Assembly (NCBI RefSeq): GCF_027474845.2
Contig: NZ_CP107031.2
Span: 1,874,501 to 1,938,500 of the forward strand
Origin: Maribacter aestuarii
Lineage (GTDB): Bacteria > Bacteroidota > Bacteroidia > Flavobacteriales > Flavobacteriaceae
Length of the DNA: 64,000 nucleotides
Direction of reading: 5' to 3'
Shown here: positions 10,373 through 19,025 of the stretch, in pieces
Layout of the letters: each line of letters starts with the position of its first letter
Position numbering within the stretch: the first letter of the stretch is position 1
Translations under genes and position numbers: made by a program
Notes under the pieces: model-generated
Seen by the model: the letters and a program-made list of their open reading frames with translations, nothing else
Databases searched by the model: none
What the model was told of the DNA's origin: nothing

Positions 10373-11506
10373 CTATATTTTCTTGAATGCGGAGGGTGGG
10401 AGGCCCGTATATTTTTTGAAGTACCGGTTAAACGAGGATTTTGATTTGAACCCGCACTCGAAGGCAATTCCTAAAACGGATAAATGATCGAAATTGGTTG
10501 AGGACAGTTTCTTTTTGGCCTCTTCAACACGATAGCGATTTACAAAGTCATAGAAGTTCATGTGAAAATGCTGGTTGATGACCTGTGAGAGATGCGACTG
10601 TGAGATTCCACTTTGTTCGGCAAGTTGCGATAAGTTAAGGTTATCATTTAAAAAGGGCTTTTCAACCTCCATGAATTTGGATAATCGACTTGCCATAATT
10701 TCGATTTTTTCTGAGGTAAGGCCCGATTTTGAATAGGATACCCTTTCTGAACTATTGGCCTCAATGTCCAAACCGGCAATTGCTTTCGAATCCATATTTG
10801 AAAAAATCGCTGTTTGTCGAAATCCATAAAAGCCAAAAGCAATTAGCATTAGACTTAAAATGATTCCTACAAGAGCAAAAGCATTTTCAATAGGGAAAAG
10901 TTGAAATTGACTTGCTCCAAAAATCAGAAAGGATGCCAATACAAAAAGTACCAAATAGGCATACACGACATAGCTCAACCACTTCAAATTGATTTTCTCA
11001 TCAAATGAGAAAAGGGCTACAATGTTACGTCTATGTTTTCTTAGCAACAATAAGTCCCAAACACAATAGACTAATCCTGAAATCGCTAATGGAATGGCGT
11101 AGTATTGCATCCATTTTGGCGGACTTTTTGAGAGATCAAAGTACCCATTATTGGCCGTGAGGGCAACATTGTCTTTTTGTTGCAAAACATAAAACATGGC
11201 AACATAAACCACATAGACTCCCAAATGCAAAAAAGCAGTTCTCCATGAAACACGATGCCCGGTCAGCGATGAAATATAAAGAAATAGCAGGGGTGCGCCG
11301 AGCAATGGCAGGCTAAAAAATGGAATAGACCAAAATCCATGAATTGGAAATTGAAATAGGGTCACCTCATAAAAGGCGATTTGGCCCAAGGTGACTGAAA
11401 TCCATCCTAAAAATAGATAATCGCTCTGGCTTTTGTTTTTCTTAAAAAGCAGGAGCAATACCATGAGGACACCGATTCCCAATCCGGCATTTAAGATAAA
11501 TTCCAT
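10373..11506 (-). CDS. Membrane-anchored AraC-family transcription regulator
   Basis: 377 residues from the ATG at 11506 (MEFILNAGLGIGV). The frame stays open to 11572 but that extension overlaps thiL. The N-terminal half (about 1-240) has seven hydrophobic helices, and the C-terminal about 100 residues form an AraC double helix-turn-helix with LSQLAEQSGISQSHLSQVIN and the canonical IAFECGFKSKSSFNRYFKKY. 7TM-AraC fusions are common in Bacteroidota and are thought to respond to a membrane or extracellular signal. It follows thiL on the same strand with 38 bases between. The target genes are unknown; the downstream membrane protein is one candidate. Confidence 0.9.
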   Translation of the reverse strand: MEFILNAGLGIGVLMVLLLLFKKNKSQSDYLFLGWISVTLGQIAFYEVTLFQFPIHGFWSIPFFSLPLLGAPLLFLYISSLTGHRVSWRTAFLHLGVYVVYVAMFYVLQQKDNVALTANNGYFDLSKSPPKWMQYYAIPLAISGLVYCVWDLLLLRKHRRNIVALFSFDEKINLKWLSYVVYAYLVLFVLASFLIFGASQFQLFPIENAFALVGIILSLMLIAFGFYGFRQTAIFSNMDSKAIAGLDIEANSSERVSYSKSGLTSEKIEIMASRLSKFMEVEKPFLNDNLNLSQLAEQSGISQSHLSQVINQHFHMNFYDFVNRYRVEEAKKKLSSTNFDHLSVLGIAFECGFKSKSSFNRYFKKYTGLPPSAFKKI

Positions 11507-11544
11507 ATTAGCAGTATGTGTAAAGAAACTACAAACTACGCAAT

Positions 11545-12597
11545 TTAATTTCCTTCGGAAAACGAATTCCAACCCTGCGCAGTCAACGGTATTTGTGCCC
11601 CACCCCTGGCAATCATATGAGCTCCGGAAGATGCATCGGTCATGTGGCCGATGACCGTTAAATTGGGATTCCCCTTAATTTTCTCAAAATCATTTTGATC
11701 GATGGTAAAAAGAAGTTCGTAATCCTCGCCACCACTTAAGGCTACCAAAGTGCTATCTATTTTAAATTCCTCACAACTCGAGATTACGGTAGGGTCCAAT
11801 GGAATCTTGTCTTCGAAAAGGTTGCAACCCACATTACTACTTTTACACAAATGCAATATTTCTGAGGAAAGCCCATCACTTATATCGATCATGGCAGTGG
11901 GTTTTACCTCAAGTTTTTTAAGTAATTCTGGAATGTCTTTCCGTGCTTCGGGTTTTAATTGGCGCTCCACAATGTAGGAGTAGGGCTCTAAATCGGGTTG
12001 GCTGTTCGGGTTCACTTTAAAAACTTCTTTCTCACGTTCCAAAACTTGGAGTCCCGTGTATGCTCCGCCTAAATCTCCCGATACTACCAAAAGATCATTT
12101 GGTTTTGCCCCGGAGCGGTAGGTAAGTTCGTCTTCCTTAGCCTGGCCCATAGCCGTAACACTTAATAACATGCCCGTTTTGGATGAAGTAGTATCCCCAC
12201 CAATCAAATCCACACCATAGGTTTTACAGGCAAGTTGAACTCCGGCATAGAGTTCCTCAAGAGCTTCCAGAGGAAATCTGTTGGAAACTGCAATGGAAAA
12301 TGTTAGCTGCGTTGCCATAGCGTTCATGGCATAGACATCGCTGAGGTTAACCATCACCGCTTTATAACCTAAATGTTTTAAGGGCATATAGCTCAGGTCA
12401 AAGTGTACGCCTTCAATCAACAGGTCTGTAGTTACGACCGTCTTGCTATTGTTATGATCTAAGACAGCGGCATCATCCCCAATACCTTTGACCGTGGACT
12501 TTTGGGTGATTGTAAAATTTTTGGTCAGATGGTCTATCAACCCAAACTCACCTAATTTTTCCAAATCGGTTTTTTCCGTATTTTTATCTTTTAACAT
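11545..12597 (-). CDS. thiL: Thiamine-monophosphate kinase
   Basis: 350 residues from the ATG at 12597 (MLKDKNTEKTDLEKLGEFGLI); an upstream ATG at 12657 gives an implausible extension. ThiL phosphorylates thiamine monophosphate to the active diphosphate using ATP. Family marks are GIGDDAAVLD near the N-terminus, the TTDLLIEGVHFDL segment, GGDTTSS, and the ISGGEDYELLFT-like segment (LSGGEDYELLFT) towards the C-terminus. Length is normal. I do not see a TPP riboswitch upstream. It is divergent from the lipoprotein gene at 12741. Confidence 0.96.
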   Translation of the reverse strand: MLKDKNTEKTDLEKLGEFGLIDHLTKNFTITQKSTVKGIGDDAAVLDHNNSKTVVTTDLLIEGVHFDLSYMPLKHLGYKAVMVNLSDVYAMNAMATQLTFSIAVSNRFPLEALEELYAGVQLACKTYGVDLIGGDTTSSKTGMLLSVTAMGQAKEDELTYRSGAKPNDLLVVSGDLGGAYTGLQVLEREKEVFKVNPNSQPDLEPYSYIVERQLKPEARKDIPELLKKLEVKPTAMIDISDGLSSEILHLCKSSNVGCNLFEDKIPLDPTVISSCEEFKIDSTLVALSGGEDYELLFTIDQNDFEKIKGNPNLTVIGHMTDASSGAHMIARGGAQIPLTAQGWNSFSEGN

Positions 12598-12740
12598 AGT
12601 ACATTTTTTAGCGTTGCACCTTTGAATATAATGCCCCTTTGAGGGCTTGAAAAGCAAGGTTCTTTTACGTTTGGCAAAAGTAATCAGGATATTTTATATC
12701 GTATCTTTACTTCGGGTATAATTTTTGATACGCACTGATT

Positions 12741-13973
12741 ATGAAATACACTTCACTACTGTTTATGATTGTTCTTGCAATGGCCTGTTCTAAGAATGAT
12801 GACTCGCCTTCTGACATGGACGAAATGGAAATTATAGACGACCCAGTTACGGGATTAATACCCTGCGAAAACGGGATGGCGGGCGAATACCCATGTAACG
12901 GATACGATTTACTGGGCTTTATACCCTTAGCTACTTTTCAATCCCAAGCAGGAAATGACATTTGGGGATGGACGGATACCAGCACCGGAAAGGAATATGC
13001 CCTTATGGGTCTGAATGATGGAACAGTTTTTATCGATATTTCAGATACCGAAAATTTAATCTATCTCGGAAAGTTGCCAACGGCTACCGGTTCCAGTACT
13101 TGGAGAGATATTAAAGTCCATAATGATTATGCCTACATTGTATCAGAAGCCGATAATCACGGAGTTCAGATTTTTGATTTAAAAAAATTGAGAGATGTGA
13201 GCGATGCACCAAGAACATTCTCGTCGGATGGGCGCTATACCGCCATTGGCAATGCGCACAATATTGTAATCAACGAGTTGACCGGATTTGCCTATCCTGT
13301 AGGAACGGCTCGTGACGACGATTTCAATGGTGGCGTTCATTTCTTGGATTTACAAAATCCAACAGCGCCTATTTTAGCGGGTGGATGGGGTGACAATGGA
13401 TATACGCATGACGCACAGGTTATAAGTTATAGTGGTACGGATATGGATTATGCCGGGTCGGAGATTTTCGTGGGTGCCAACGAGAATCAAGTGGTTGTGG
13501 TGGATATTACGGACAAAGAATCACCTATTGAATTATCTACATTACCCTATCCCAACATCGGATATACCCATCAAGGTTGGTTCACGGAAGATCAGCGTTA
13601 TTTTATTCTAGGAGACGAATTGGACGAAATTAATTCCGGTTTTCGTTCCAGGACCTTAATTTTTGATATGACCGATTTGGATAACCCCGTGCTACACGAT
13701 ACCTACTTAGGTCCAACAAGTGCTATTGACCATAACGGGTATGTAGTTGGAGATGAATTCTTTTTGGCTAACTATACTGCCGGAGTTCGCGTTCTAGATA
13801 TTTCCCAGATTGAAGGAAAGACAATAACCGAAACCGGTTTTTTTGATACGTTTCCTGCTAGTAACAATACCCAATTTGATGGAGTCTGGAGTGTTTATCC
13901 CTATTTTGAAAGCGGTAAAATCCTGGTGAGTGATATTAATAGGGGATTCTTTGTTATTAAAAAATCGGAATAA
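12741..13973 (+). CDS. Choice-of-anchor B family lipoprotein (LVIVD-type repeats)
   Basis: 410 residues. Signal peptide with lipobox AMAC (Cys16) followed by an acidic linker. The body consists of repeated strands such as DGTVFIDISDTENLIYLG, HGVQIFDLKKL and GVRVLDISQIEG, the LVIVD/YVTN-like repeat of the choice-of-anchor B family, expected to form a surface beta-propeller. Conserved His motifs (IGNAHNI, YTHDAQ, YTHQGWF) could bind metal. No enzymatic function is known to me. The next lipoprotein starts 4 bases downstream, so the pair is probably one transcript. A TATCTTTA box near 12704 resembles the Bacteroidota -7 element. Confidence 0.85.
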   Translation: MKYTSLLFMIVLAMACSKNDDSPSDMDEMEIIDDPVTGLIPCENGMAGEYPCNGYDLLGFIPLATFQSQAGNDIWGWTDTSTGKEYALMGLNDGTVFIDISDTENLIYLGKLPTATGSSTWRDIKVHNDYAYIVSEADNHGVQIFDLKKLRDVSDAPRTFSSDGRYTAIGNAHNIVINELTGFAYPVGTARDDDFNGGVHFLDLQNPTAPILAGGWGDNGYTHDAQVISYSGTDMDYAGSEIFVGANENQVVVVDITDKESPIELSTLPYPNIGYTHQGWFTEDQRYFILGDELDEINSGFRSRTLIFDMTDLDNPVLHDTYLGPTSAIDHNGYVVGDEFFLANYTAGVRVLDISQIEGKTITETGFFDTFPASNNTQFDGVWSVYPYFESGKILVSDINRGFFVIKKSE

Positions 13974-13977
13974 GGAT

Positions 13978-15321
13978 ATGCGAAAAGTTCTTTTACCCTT
14001 AGTTGCTATTTTAATATTTTCCTGCGCGAAAGAGGATACTCCCATTCCTTTTGAGGCTTCCGAATCCAACTTTGTTGGGGAAGTGGATTGGGTCAAGAAT
14101 TTTGGTGGGAGCGGTGAGGAAACCGCACAAGCTGTTGTCGCCACCTCGGATGGGGGATATGCCATTTTAGGTTTTACCAATAGTGTGGATGGGGATGTCA
14201 CGGACAAAGACTTGGAGGTAAACGACTACTGGCTTTTGAAATTGGATGCTGATGGAAATCTACAATGGAATAAAACTTACGGTGGAAGCAAAGATGACCG
14301 TGGTCAGAGTTTGGTGCAAACTTCGGATGGGGGTTATGCCCTTACGGGCTATGCCATGAGCGATGATGGAGATGGTTCGCTAAACAATGGGTTTCATGAT
14401 AATTGGATTTTAAAGCTAGATGCCTTTGGGAATATGGAGTGGGAAAAGAGTTTTGGTTTTTCGGGCCATGATCACTCCTACGATATTCTGCAGACCCAAG
14501 ACGGCGGATTCTTTTTTACCGGCTTCCTGGATATTACATCAGCTCGGGCCGATGGTAATACGGAGAAGGGCAATACGTTTACCAGTCACGGAGTGGGTGA
14601 ATTTTGGGGCACAAAAATCAACGAAACAGGTGATCTGCAATGGCGGGGTTATTTTGGAGGCACTAACAACGATCGGTCACATGCGGTCGTACAATCGGAT
14701 GATGGAGGTTTTGTAATGGTGGGATTTACGGAGAGTTCTGATTATGACATTAGCAATAGTCAAGGAAGTTATGATTATTGGATGGTAAAAGTGGATGATA
14801 ATGGTAATCTGCTCTGGGAACGTTCTTTTGGTGGCTCAGGCATAGAGATTTCCTTTGATATAGAAAACACCAATGATGGCGGCTATATTGTTGCCGGAAA
14901 CACCTTCAGTAACGATGGAGATATTTCCCAAAACCAAGGTGAATCGGATTTTTGGCTCATCAAAGTGAATGATGCTGGAAGTTTGATTTGGGAAGAAACT
15001 TATGGCGGAACCCAATTTGACGCTGCCCAAGCAGTGGTCCAAAGTTCGGACGGGGGTTTTTTGGTGGTAGGGAATTCAAAGAGTTCCGACTTGGATGCCA
15101 ACTTCAATAGTGGAGAAAACGACATTTGGGTCATAAAAACTGACGCTCAGGGCAATCTCGTATGGCAGAAATCATTTGGGGGAACGGGAATCGATTTTGG
15201 ATTTGACGTAGTCGAAAATTCCCAGGGCAATATCTTGGTCGTTGGAGAATCTTCCAGCACTGATTTTCCATCTATTACTTCTAAAGGCAAATCGGACCTC
15301 ATAGTACTTAAAATCAAGTAA
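13978..15321 (+). CDS. Lipoprotein made of repeated DGGY/GGS propeller-like blades
   Basis: 448 residues from the ATG at 13978 (MRKVLLPLVAILIFSC, lipobox Cys16); an upstream GTG/ATG extension would overlap the previous gene. After the linker there are seven to eight repeats of about 50-60 residues, each with FGG(S/T)xxD...VVQ(S/T)xDGGY...G.T.S.DGD....DYW.(L/M)K.D..GNLxW. This resembles proteins annotated as T9SS-associated or Kelch-like propellers in Bacteroidota. It is probably a surface-exposed binding or structural protein. Translationally close (4 bases) to the choice-of-anchor B protein, which suggests a joint role. Function unknown. Confidence 0.83.
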   Translation: MRKVLLPLVAILIFSCAKEDTPIPFEASESNFVGEVDWVKNFGGSGEETAQAVVATSDGGYAILGFTNSVDGDVTDKDLEVNDYWLLKLDADGNLQWNKTYGGSKDDRGQSLVQTSDGGYALTGYAMSDDGDGSLNNGFHDNWILKLDAFGNMEWEKSFGFSGHDHSYDILQTQDGGFFFTGFLDITSARADGNTEKGNTFTSHGVGEFWGTKINETGDLQWRGYFGGTNNDRSHAVVQSDDGGFVMVGFTESSDYDISNSQGSYDYWMVKVDDNGNLLWERSFGGSGIEISFDIENTNDGGYIVAGNTFSNDGDISQNQGESDFWLIKVNDAGSLIWEETYGGTQFDAAQAVVQSSDGGFLVVGNSKSSDLDANFNSGENDIWVIKTDAQGNLVWQKSFGGTGIDFGFDVVENSQGNILVVGESSSTDFPSITSKGKSDLIVLKIK

Positions 15322-15410
15322 TACCCATTATTCAATCCTCAATAGAAAGTCCCTATTATTCCATACGTTATAATAATGTTAGGTTTTATGGTAAAACCCT
15401 ACTTATACAG

Positions 15411-15439
15411 TATATTTGTAAACTATTTAGATTAAATCT
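15411..15439 (+). promoter_or_regulatory. Promoter box and palindromic operator-like site before the suf genes
   Basis: TATATTTG (15411-15418) fits the Bacteroidota -7 element TAnnTTTG. Eleven bases downstream is the palindrome AGATTAAATCT (15429-15439), just ahead of the sufA-like start codon. A palindrome overlapping the transcription start suits a repressor, perhaps iron- or Fe-S-responsive, but no regulator is identified. Confidence 0.5.
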
Positions 15440-15447
15440 ATTTAACT

Positions 15448-15777
15448 ATGATTCAAGTTTCGGAAACGGCAAAAAAGAAGGTCATCAACCTAATGACGGA
15501 AGAGGGTTTTGATGCGGCTAGGGATTATGTTCGAGTGGGTGTAAAGAGCGGTGGTTGCAGTGGATTATCCTATGAATTGAATTTTGATAACAAGCTGGGT
15601 GAAACCGATAAGGTCTTTGAAGACAACCAAGTACGGATTATTGTAGATAAAAAAAGCTTTTTATATCTAGTAGGAACTGTTTTGGAGTATTCGGGTGGAT
15701 TAAACGGAAAAGGATTTGTTTTTAACAATCCAAATGCGCAGCGCACTTGCGGTTGTGGCGAGAGTTTTTCCTTATAG
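15448..15777 (+). CDS. sufA: Iron-sulfur cluster assembly accessory protein (SufA/IscA/HesB type)
   Basis: 109 residues, A-type carrier fold. The three cluster-binding cysteines are Cys37 in SGGCSGLSYE and Cys101 and Cys103 in the C-terminal TCGCGESFSL. A-type proteins deliver assembled Fe-S clusters from the SufBCD scaffold to target apoproteins in the cytoplasm. First gene of the suf cluster, 50 bases ahead of sufB. The name sufA rests on context; iscA or erpA would be equally fair on sequence alone. Confidence 0.92.
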   Translation: MIQVSETAKKKVINLMTEEGFDAARDYVRVGVKSGGCSGLSYELNFDNKLGETDKVFEDNQVRIIVDKKSFLYLVGTVLEYSGGLNGKGFVFNNPNAQRTCGCGESFSL

Positions 15778-15827
15778 GATTGATAGTTGATACCTTTCAG
15801 TTCAATTAAAGTTTTGAAAAAGAAAAT

Positions 15828-17273
15828 ATGGCATATACAGAAGAGGAATTAAAAAAAGAATTGGAGACCAAGGAGTATGAGTATGGCTTCTATACGGACC
15901 TTAAGTCGGACACTTTTCCTAAAGGATTAAGCGAGGACATTGTCCGTGCAATCTCTAAAAAGAAGAACGAACCGGAGTGGATGACCGATTGGCGAATTGA
16001 GGCCTATCGTGGTTGGGAAAAGATGAAGGAGCCGGAGTGGTCAAATGTGCGTTATGAAAAACCTGATTTTCAGGCGATAAGTTATTACAGCGCTCCTAAA
16101 AAGGCAGACCCTAACAAATCATTGGACGATGTAGATCCTGAGTTGTTGGCCATGTATAAGAAACTGGGTATTTCTATAGATGAGCAAAAGAAACTTCAAA
16201 ACGTTGCAGTGGACATCGTTGTGGATTCGGTTTCTGTGGCTACCACGTTCCAAAAAACCTTGGCAGAAAAAGGAATTATTTTCATGCCTATTTCCGAGGC
16301 TATTCAGGAACACCCGGAATTGGTGAAAAAATACATGGGAACCGTAGTGCCCAAAACCGATAATTTTTACGCAGCATTGAATTCTGCCGTTTTTACGGAC
16401 GGTTCTTTCTGCTATATTCCAAAAGGGGTGAAATGCCCAATGGAATTGTCTACCTACTTCCGGATTAATGAAGGAGGCACGGGACAGTTTGAACGTACTC
16501 TAGTAATTGCGGAAAAAGATAGTTATGTGAGTTATTTGGAAGGCTGTACGGCACCTTCTAGGGATGAGAACCAATTGCATGCCGCCGTAGTGGAATTGAT
16601 TGCCTTGGATGATGCGGAAATTAAGTACTCAACCGTACAGAACTGGTATCCAGGGAATAAGGAAGGTAAAGGTGGGGTGTACAACTTTGTAACCAAAAGA
16701 GGGCTTTGTGAGAAAAATGCAAAGATTTCTTGGACCCAGGTAGAAACAGGTTCCGCAGTAACGTGGAAATATCCTTCCTGCATCTTAAAAGGGGATAATT
16801 CCGTTGGTGAATTCTACTCCATTGCCGTGACCAATAACTATCAGCAAGCAGATACGGGGACTAAAATGATTCACCTTGGGAAAAATACCAAGAGTACTAT
16901 TATTTCAAAAGGAATCTCCGCTGGAAAATCCCAAAATAGTTATAGAGGATTGGTTCGCATAGGCTCTAGGGCCGAAAATGCACGTAATTTTTCGCAATGT
17001 GATTCATTGCTGATGGGGAATGAATGTGGCGCACACACTTTTCCCTATATCGAAGCCAAGAATAAATCCGCTCAGGTAGAGCACGAAGCTACGACCAGTA
17101 AGATTGGTGAGGATCAGATTTTCTATTGTAACCAAAGAGGTATTGATACGGAAAAGGCGATTGCCCTTATTGTAAATGGCTTTAGTAAGGAGGTTTTGAA
17201 CAAGCTCCCAATGGAGTTTGCCGTTGAAGCACAAAAATTACTGGAAATAAGCCTAGAAGGTTCAGTAGGATAG
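15828..17273 (+). CDS. sufB: Fe-S cluster scaffold protein SufB
   Basis: 481 residues, full-length SufB. With SufC and SufD it forms the SufBC2D scaffold on which Fe-S clusters are built from SufS/SufE sulfur. Characteristic stretches include the SYYSAPKK region, [18 protein letters not shown], the beta-helix segment with [21 protein letters not shown], and [22 protein letters not shown] near the C-terminus, which contains conserved Cys and Glu-Cys positions. Directly follows the sufA-like gene. A 107-base gap holding REP-like inverted repeats separates it from an inserted lipoprotein gene. Confidence 0.97.
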   Translation: MAYTEEELKKELETKEYEYGFYTDLKSDTFPKGLSEDIVRAISKKKNEPEWMTDWRIEAYRGWEKMKEPEWSNVRYEKPDFQAISYYSAPKKADPNKSLDDVDPELLAMYKKLGISIDEQKKLQNVAVDIVVDSVSVATTFQKTLAEKGIIFMPISEAIQEHPELVKKYMGTVVPKTDNFYAALNSAVFTDGSFCYIPKGVKCPMELSTYFRINEGGTGQFERTLVIAEKDSYVSYLEGCTAPSRDENQLHAAVVELIALDDAEIKYSTVQNWYPGNKEGKGGVYNFVTKRGLCEKNAKISWTQVETGSAVTWKYPSCILKGDNSVGEFYSIAVTNNYQQADTGTKMIHLGKNTKSTIISKGISAGKSQNSYRGLVRIGSRAENARNFSQCDSLLMGNECGAHTFPYIEAKNKSAQVEHEATTSKIGEDQIFYCNQRGIDTEKAIALIVNGFSKEVLNKLPMEFAVEAQKLLEISLEGSVG

Positions 17274-17380
17274 TTCGGCTATGCTGAACTACTAGGTATG
17301 GTAGGTAAGCAAGAGCGTAACAAATTGACAAGCATGTTGACTGAGCATAGTCGAAGTCACATTGAGTAAAATATTAGAAA
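17274..17380. repeat. REP-like short inverted repeats in the sufB downstream gap
   Basis: Two imperfect inverted repeats lie between sufB and the MBL gene: AGTTCGGCTATGCTGAACT (about 17272-17290) and TTGACTGAGCATAGTCGAA (about 17336-17354). They share the TCGRCTATGCTSA-type core in opposite orientations, as in REP-like extragenic palindromes of Flavobacteriia. They may mark where the MBL gene was inserted. Confidence 0.5.
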
Positions 17381-18250
17381 ATGAAAAGAATACTATTTGT
17401 TGTTTTTATAATGTTCGCTTTTATCTCTTGTAAAGACGAGAAAAAAGCTGTTAAGGAAGAGGTAGCTGAAGAAAACAAACCAGAAGTGAAATTATATACG
17501 TTCAACGGAGGAACCGTATTCGTTAATAATTTGGAGTTGTTTTCCCAAGATACCACCTATCGGGGTCAAACCAGGGAGTTCTCCGATCCGTTTTATGTCA
17601 TTAGTCACCCTAAAGGAAATCTTATGTGGGACGCGGGACTTCCGGAAATGTTGGTGCCCACGCCAGAACCCTATACCGACCCAAGTGGTGCGTTTACGGT
17701 TTCGAGAAAGGATTCGGTCATAAATCAATTGAAAACAATCGGCATGTCGCCGGACGATATCAAATTTTTGGCTTTGTCTCACACCCATTTTGATCATAGC
17801 GGACATGCAAATACTTTGAAGGATGCTACATGGTTGGTACAGGAAAAGGAGTATGAGTTTATAACCAGCGAGGAAGCCCAAAAGAACAATGCCGACATCT
17901 ATGGCGCTATAGCAGAATTAAAAAATGTTCAAAAGCTACAGGGTGATTTTGATGTGTTCGGGGATGGAAGCGTCGTCATTAAATCGATGCCAGGTCACAC
18001 GCCCGGACATCAGGTTTTATATTTGGACTTAGCGGAAAGTGGCCCTATGTTATTGTCGGGAGATTTATACCATTTAGATGAAAACCGCGAACATAGGCGT
18101 GTACCAAGTTTTAATTTTGATGTTGATCAAACCTTGGCCAGTATGGAAGACTTTGAAGCTTTTGCAAAAGAAAAGAATGCAAAAGTATATATACAACACC
18201 ATAAAGAAGATTTTAATCAAATGCCGAAGGCACCAGAATACTTAAAATAA
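17381..18250 (+). CDS. Metallo-beta-lactamase-fold lipoprotein, N-acyl homoserine lactonase-like
   Basis: 289 residues. Signal peptide with lipobox ISC (Cys17). The MBL zinc motif HTHFDHSGH (about residues 133-141) is followed by a downstream His in GHTPGH and an Asp in SGDLYH, giving a full dinuclear site of the AHL-lactonase-like (AhlD/AttM) branch. Such enzymes open the lactone ring of acyl homoserine lactones, but the substrate of this lipoprotein version is not established. It sits between sufB and sufC, with 107 bases before it and only 5 bases to sufC, so it is in the same direction and probably co-transcribed. An Fe-S role is not evident. Confidence 0.88.
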   Translation: MKRILFVVFIMFAFISCKDEKKAVKEEVAEENKPEVKLYTFNGGTVFVNNLELFSQDTTYRGQTREFSDPFYVISHPKGNLMWDAGLPEMLVPTPEPYTDPSGAFTVSRKDSVINQLKTIGMSPDDIKFLALSHTHFDHSGHANTLKDATWLVQEKEYEFITSEEAQKNNADIYGAIAELKNVQKLQGDFDVFGDGSVVIKSMPGHTPGHQVLYLDLAESGPMLLSGDLYHLDENREHRRVPSFNFDVDQTLASMEDFEAFAKEKNAKVYIQHHKEDFNQMPKAPEYLK

Positions 18251-18255
18251 ATACG

Positions 18256-19007
18256 ATGTTAAAAATTACTGATCTACATGCTCAGGTAGAAGATAAAGAA
18301 ATATTGAGAGGAATAAACCTTGAAGTGAAAGCAGGTGAGGTTCATGCCATTATGGGGCCTAATGGTTCTGGAAAAAGTACTTTGGCATCTGTCATTGCGG
18401 GGAAAGAGGAATTTGAAGTGACCAAAGGATCCGTCGTCCTAAACGGTGAAGATTTAGAAGATGTAGCTCCTGAAGAGAGGGCGCATAAAGGCGTATTTTT
18501 GTCGTTTCAATATCCTGTAGAAATTCCTGGCGTATCCGTAACCAACTTCATGAAAACGGCAATTAATGAATCGCGAAAGGCAAACGGTTTAAAAGATATG
18601 CCGGCCAATGAGATGTTGAAATTGATTCGTGAAAAATCTGAATTGTTGGATATTGACAGGAAATTTTTATCCCGCTCCTTGAACGAAGGATTTTCCGGGG
18701 GGAGAAAAAAAGGAACGAGATTTTTCAAATGGCCATGTTAGAACCTAAACTTGCCATTTTGGATGAGACCGATTCTGGTTTGGATATCGATGCACTACGT
18801 ATAGTTGCCAATGGGGTAAACAAATTAAAAAGTAAAGACAATGCAGTAATTGTAATTACCCACTACCAACGTTTATTGGAATATATTGTACCAGACTTTG
18901 TTCATGTGCTGCATAATGGAAGAATAGTAAAATCCGGAGGCAAAGAACTGGCTTTGGAATTGGAAGAGAAGGGTTATGACTGGATCAAGAACGAGGCGGT
19001 AGTCTAA
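18256..19007 (+). pseudogene. sufC: sufC, Fe-S assembly ATPase, interrupted by a net -1 frameshift
   Basis: The ABC ATPase SufC energises the SufBCD scaffold. The N-terminal part (18256-18741) holds Walker A GPNGSGKST and reads up to NEGFSGG, where the frame is lost and stops at 18741. The remainder ([23 protein letters not shown] with Walker B and the H-loop ITHY, to 19007) continues in another frame. The break lies in the ABC signature (normally [12 protein letters not shown]) at six Gs, AG and seven As (about 18697-18711). One base is missing relative to an intact gene. Because SUF is the only Fe-S pathway seen here, a true null is unlikely. A sequencing or assembly homopolymer error is the simplest reading. 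A -1 slip on A-AAA-AAA-G would also restore the frame, giving [12 protein letters not shown]. Confidence 0.88.
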
Positions 19008-19025
19008 AGAAGTAGAAAATTAAAG

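Noticed and set aside
12598..12740. TPP riboswitch upstream of thiL
   Set aside because: The leader is short and shows no thi-box; nothing supports it.
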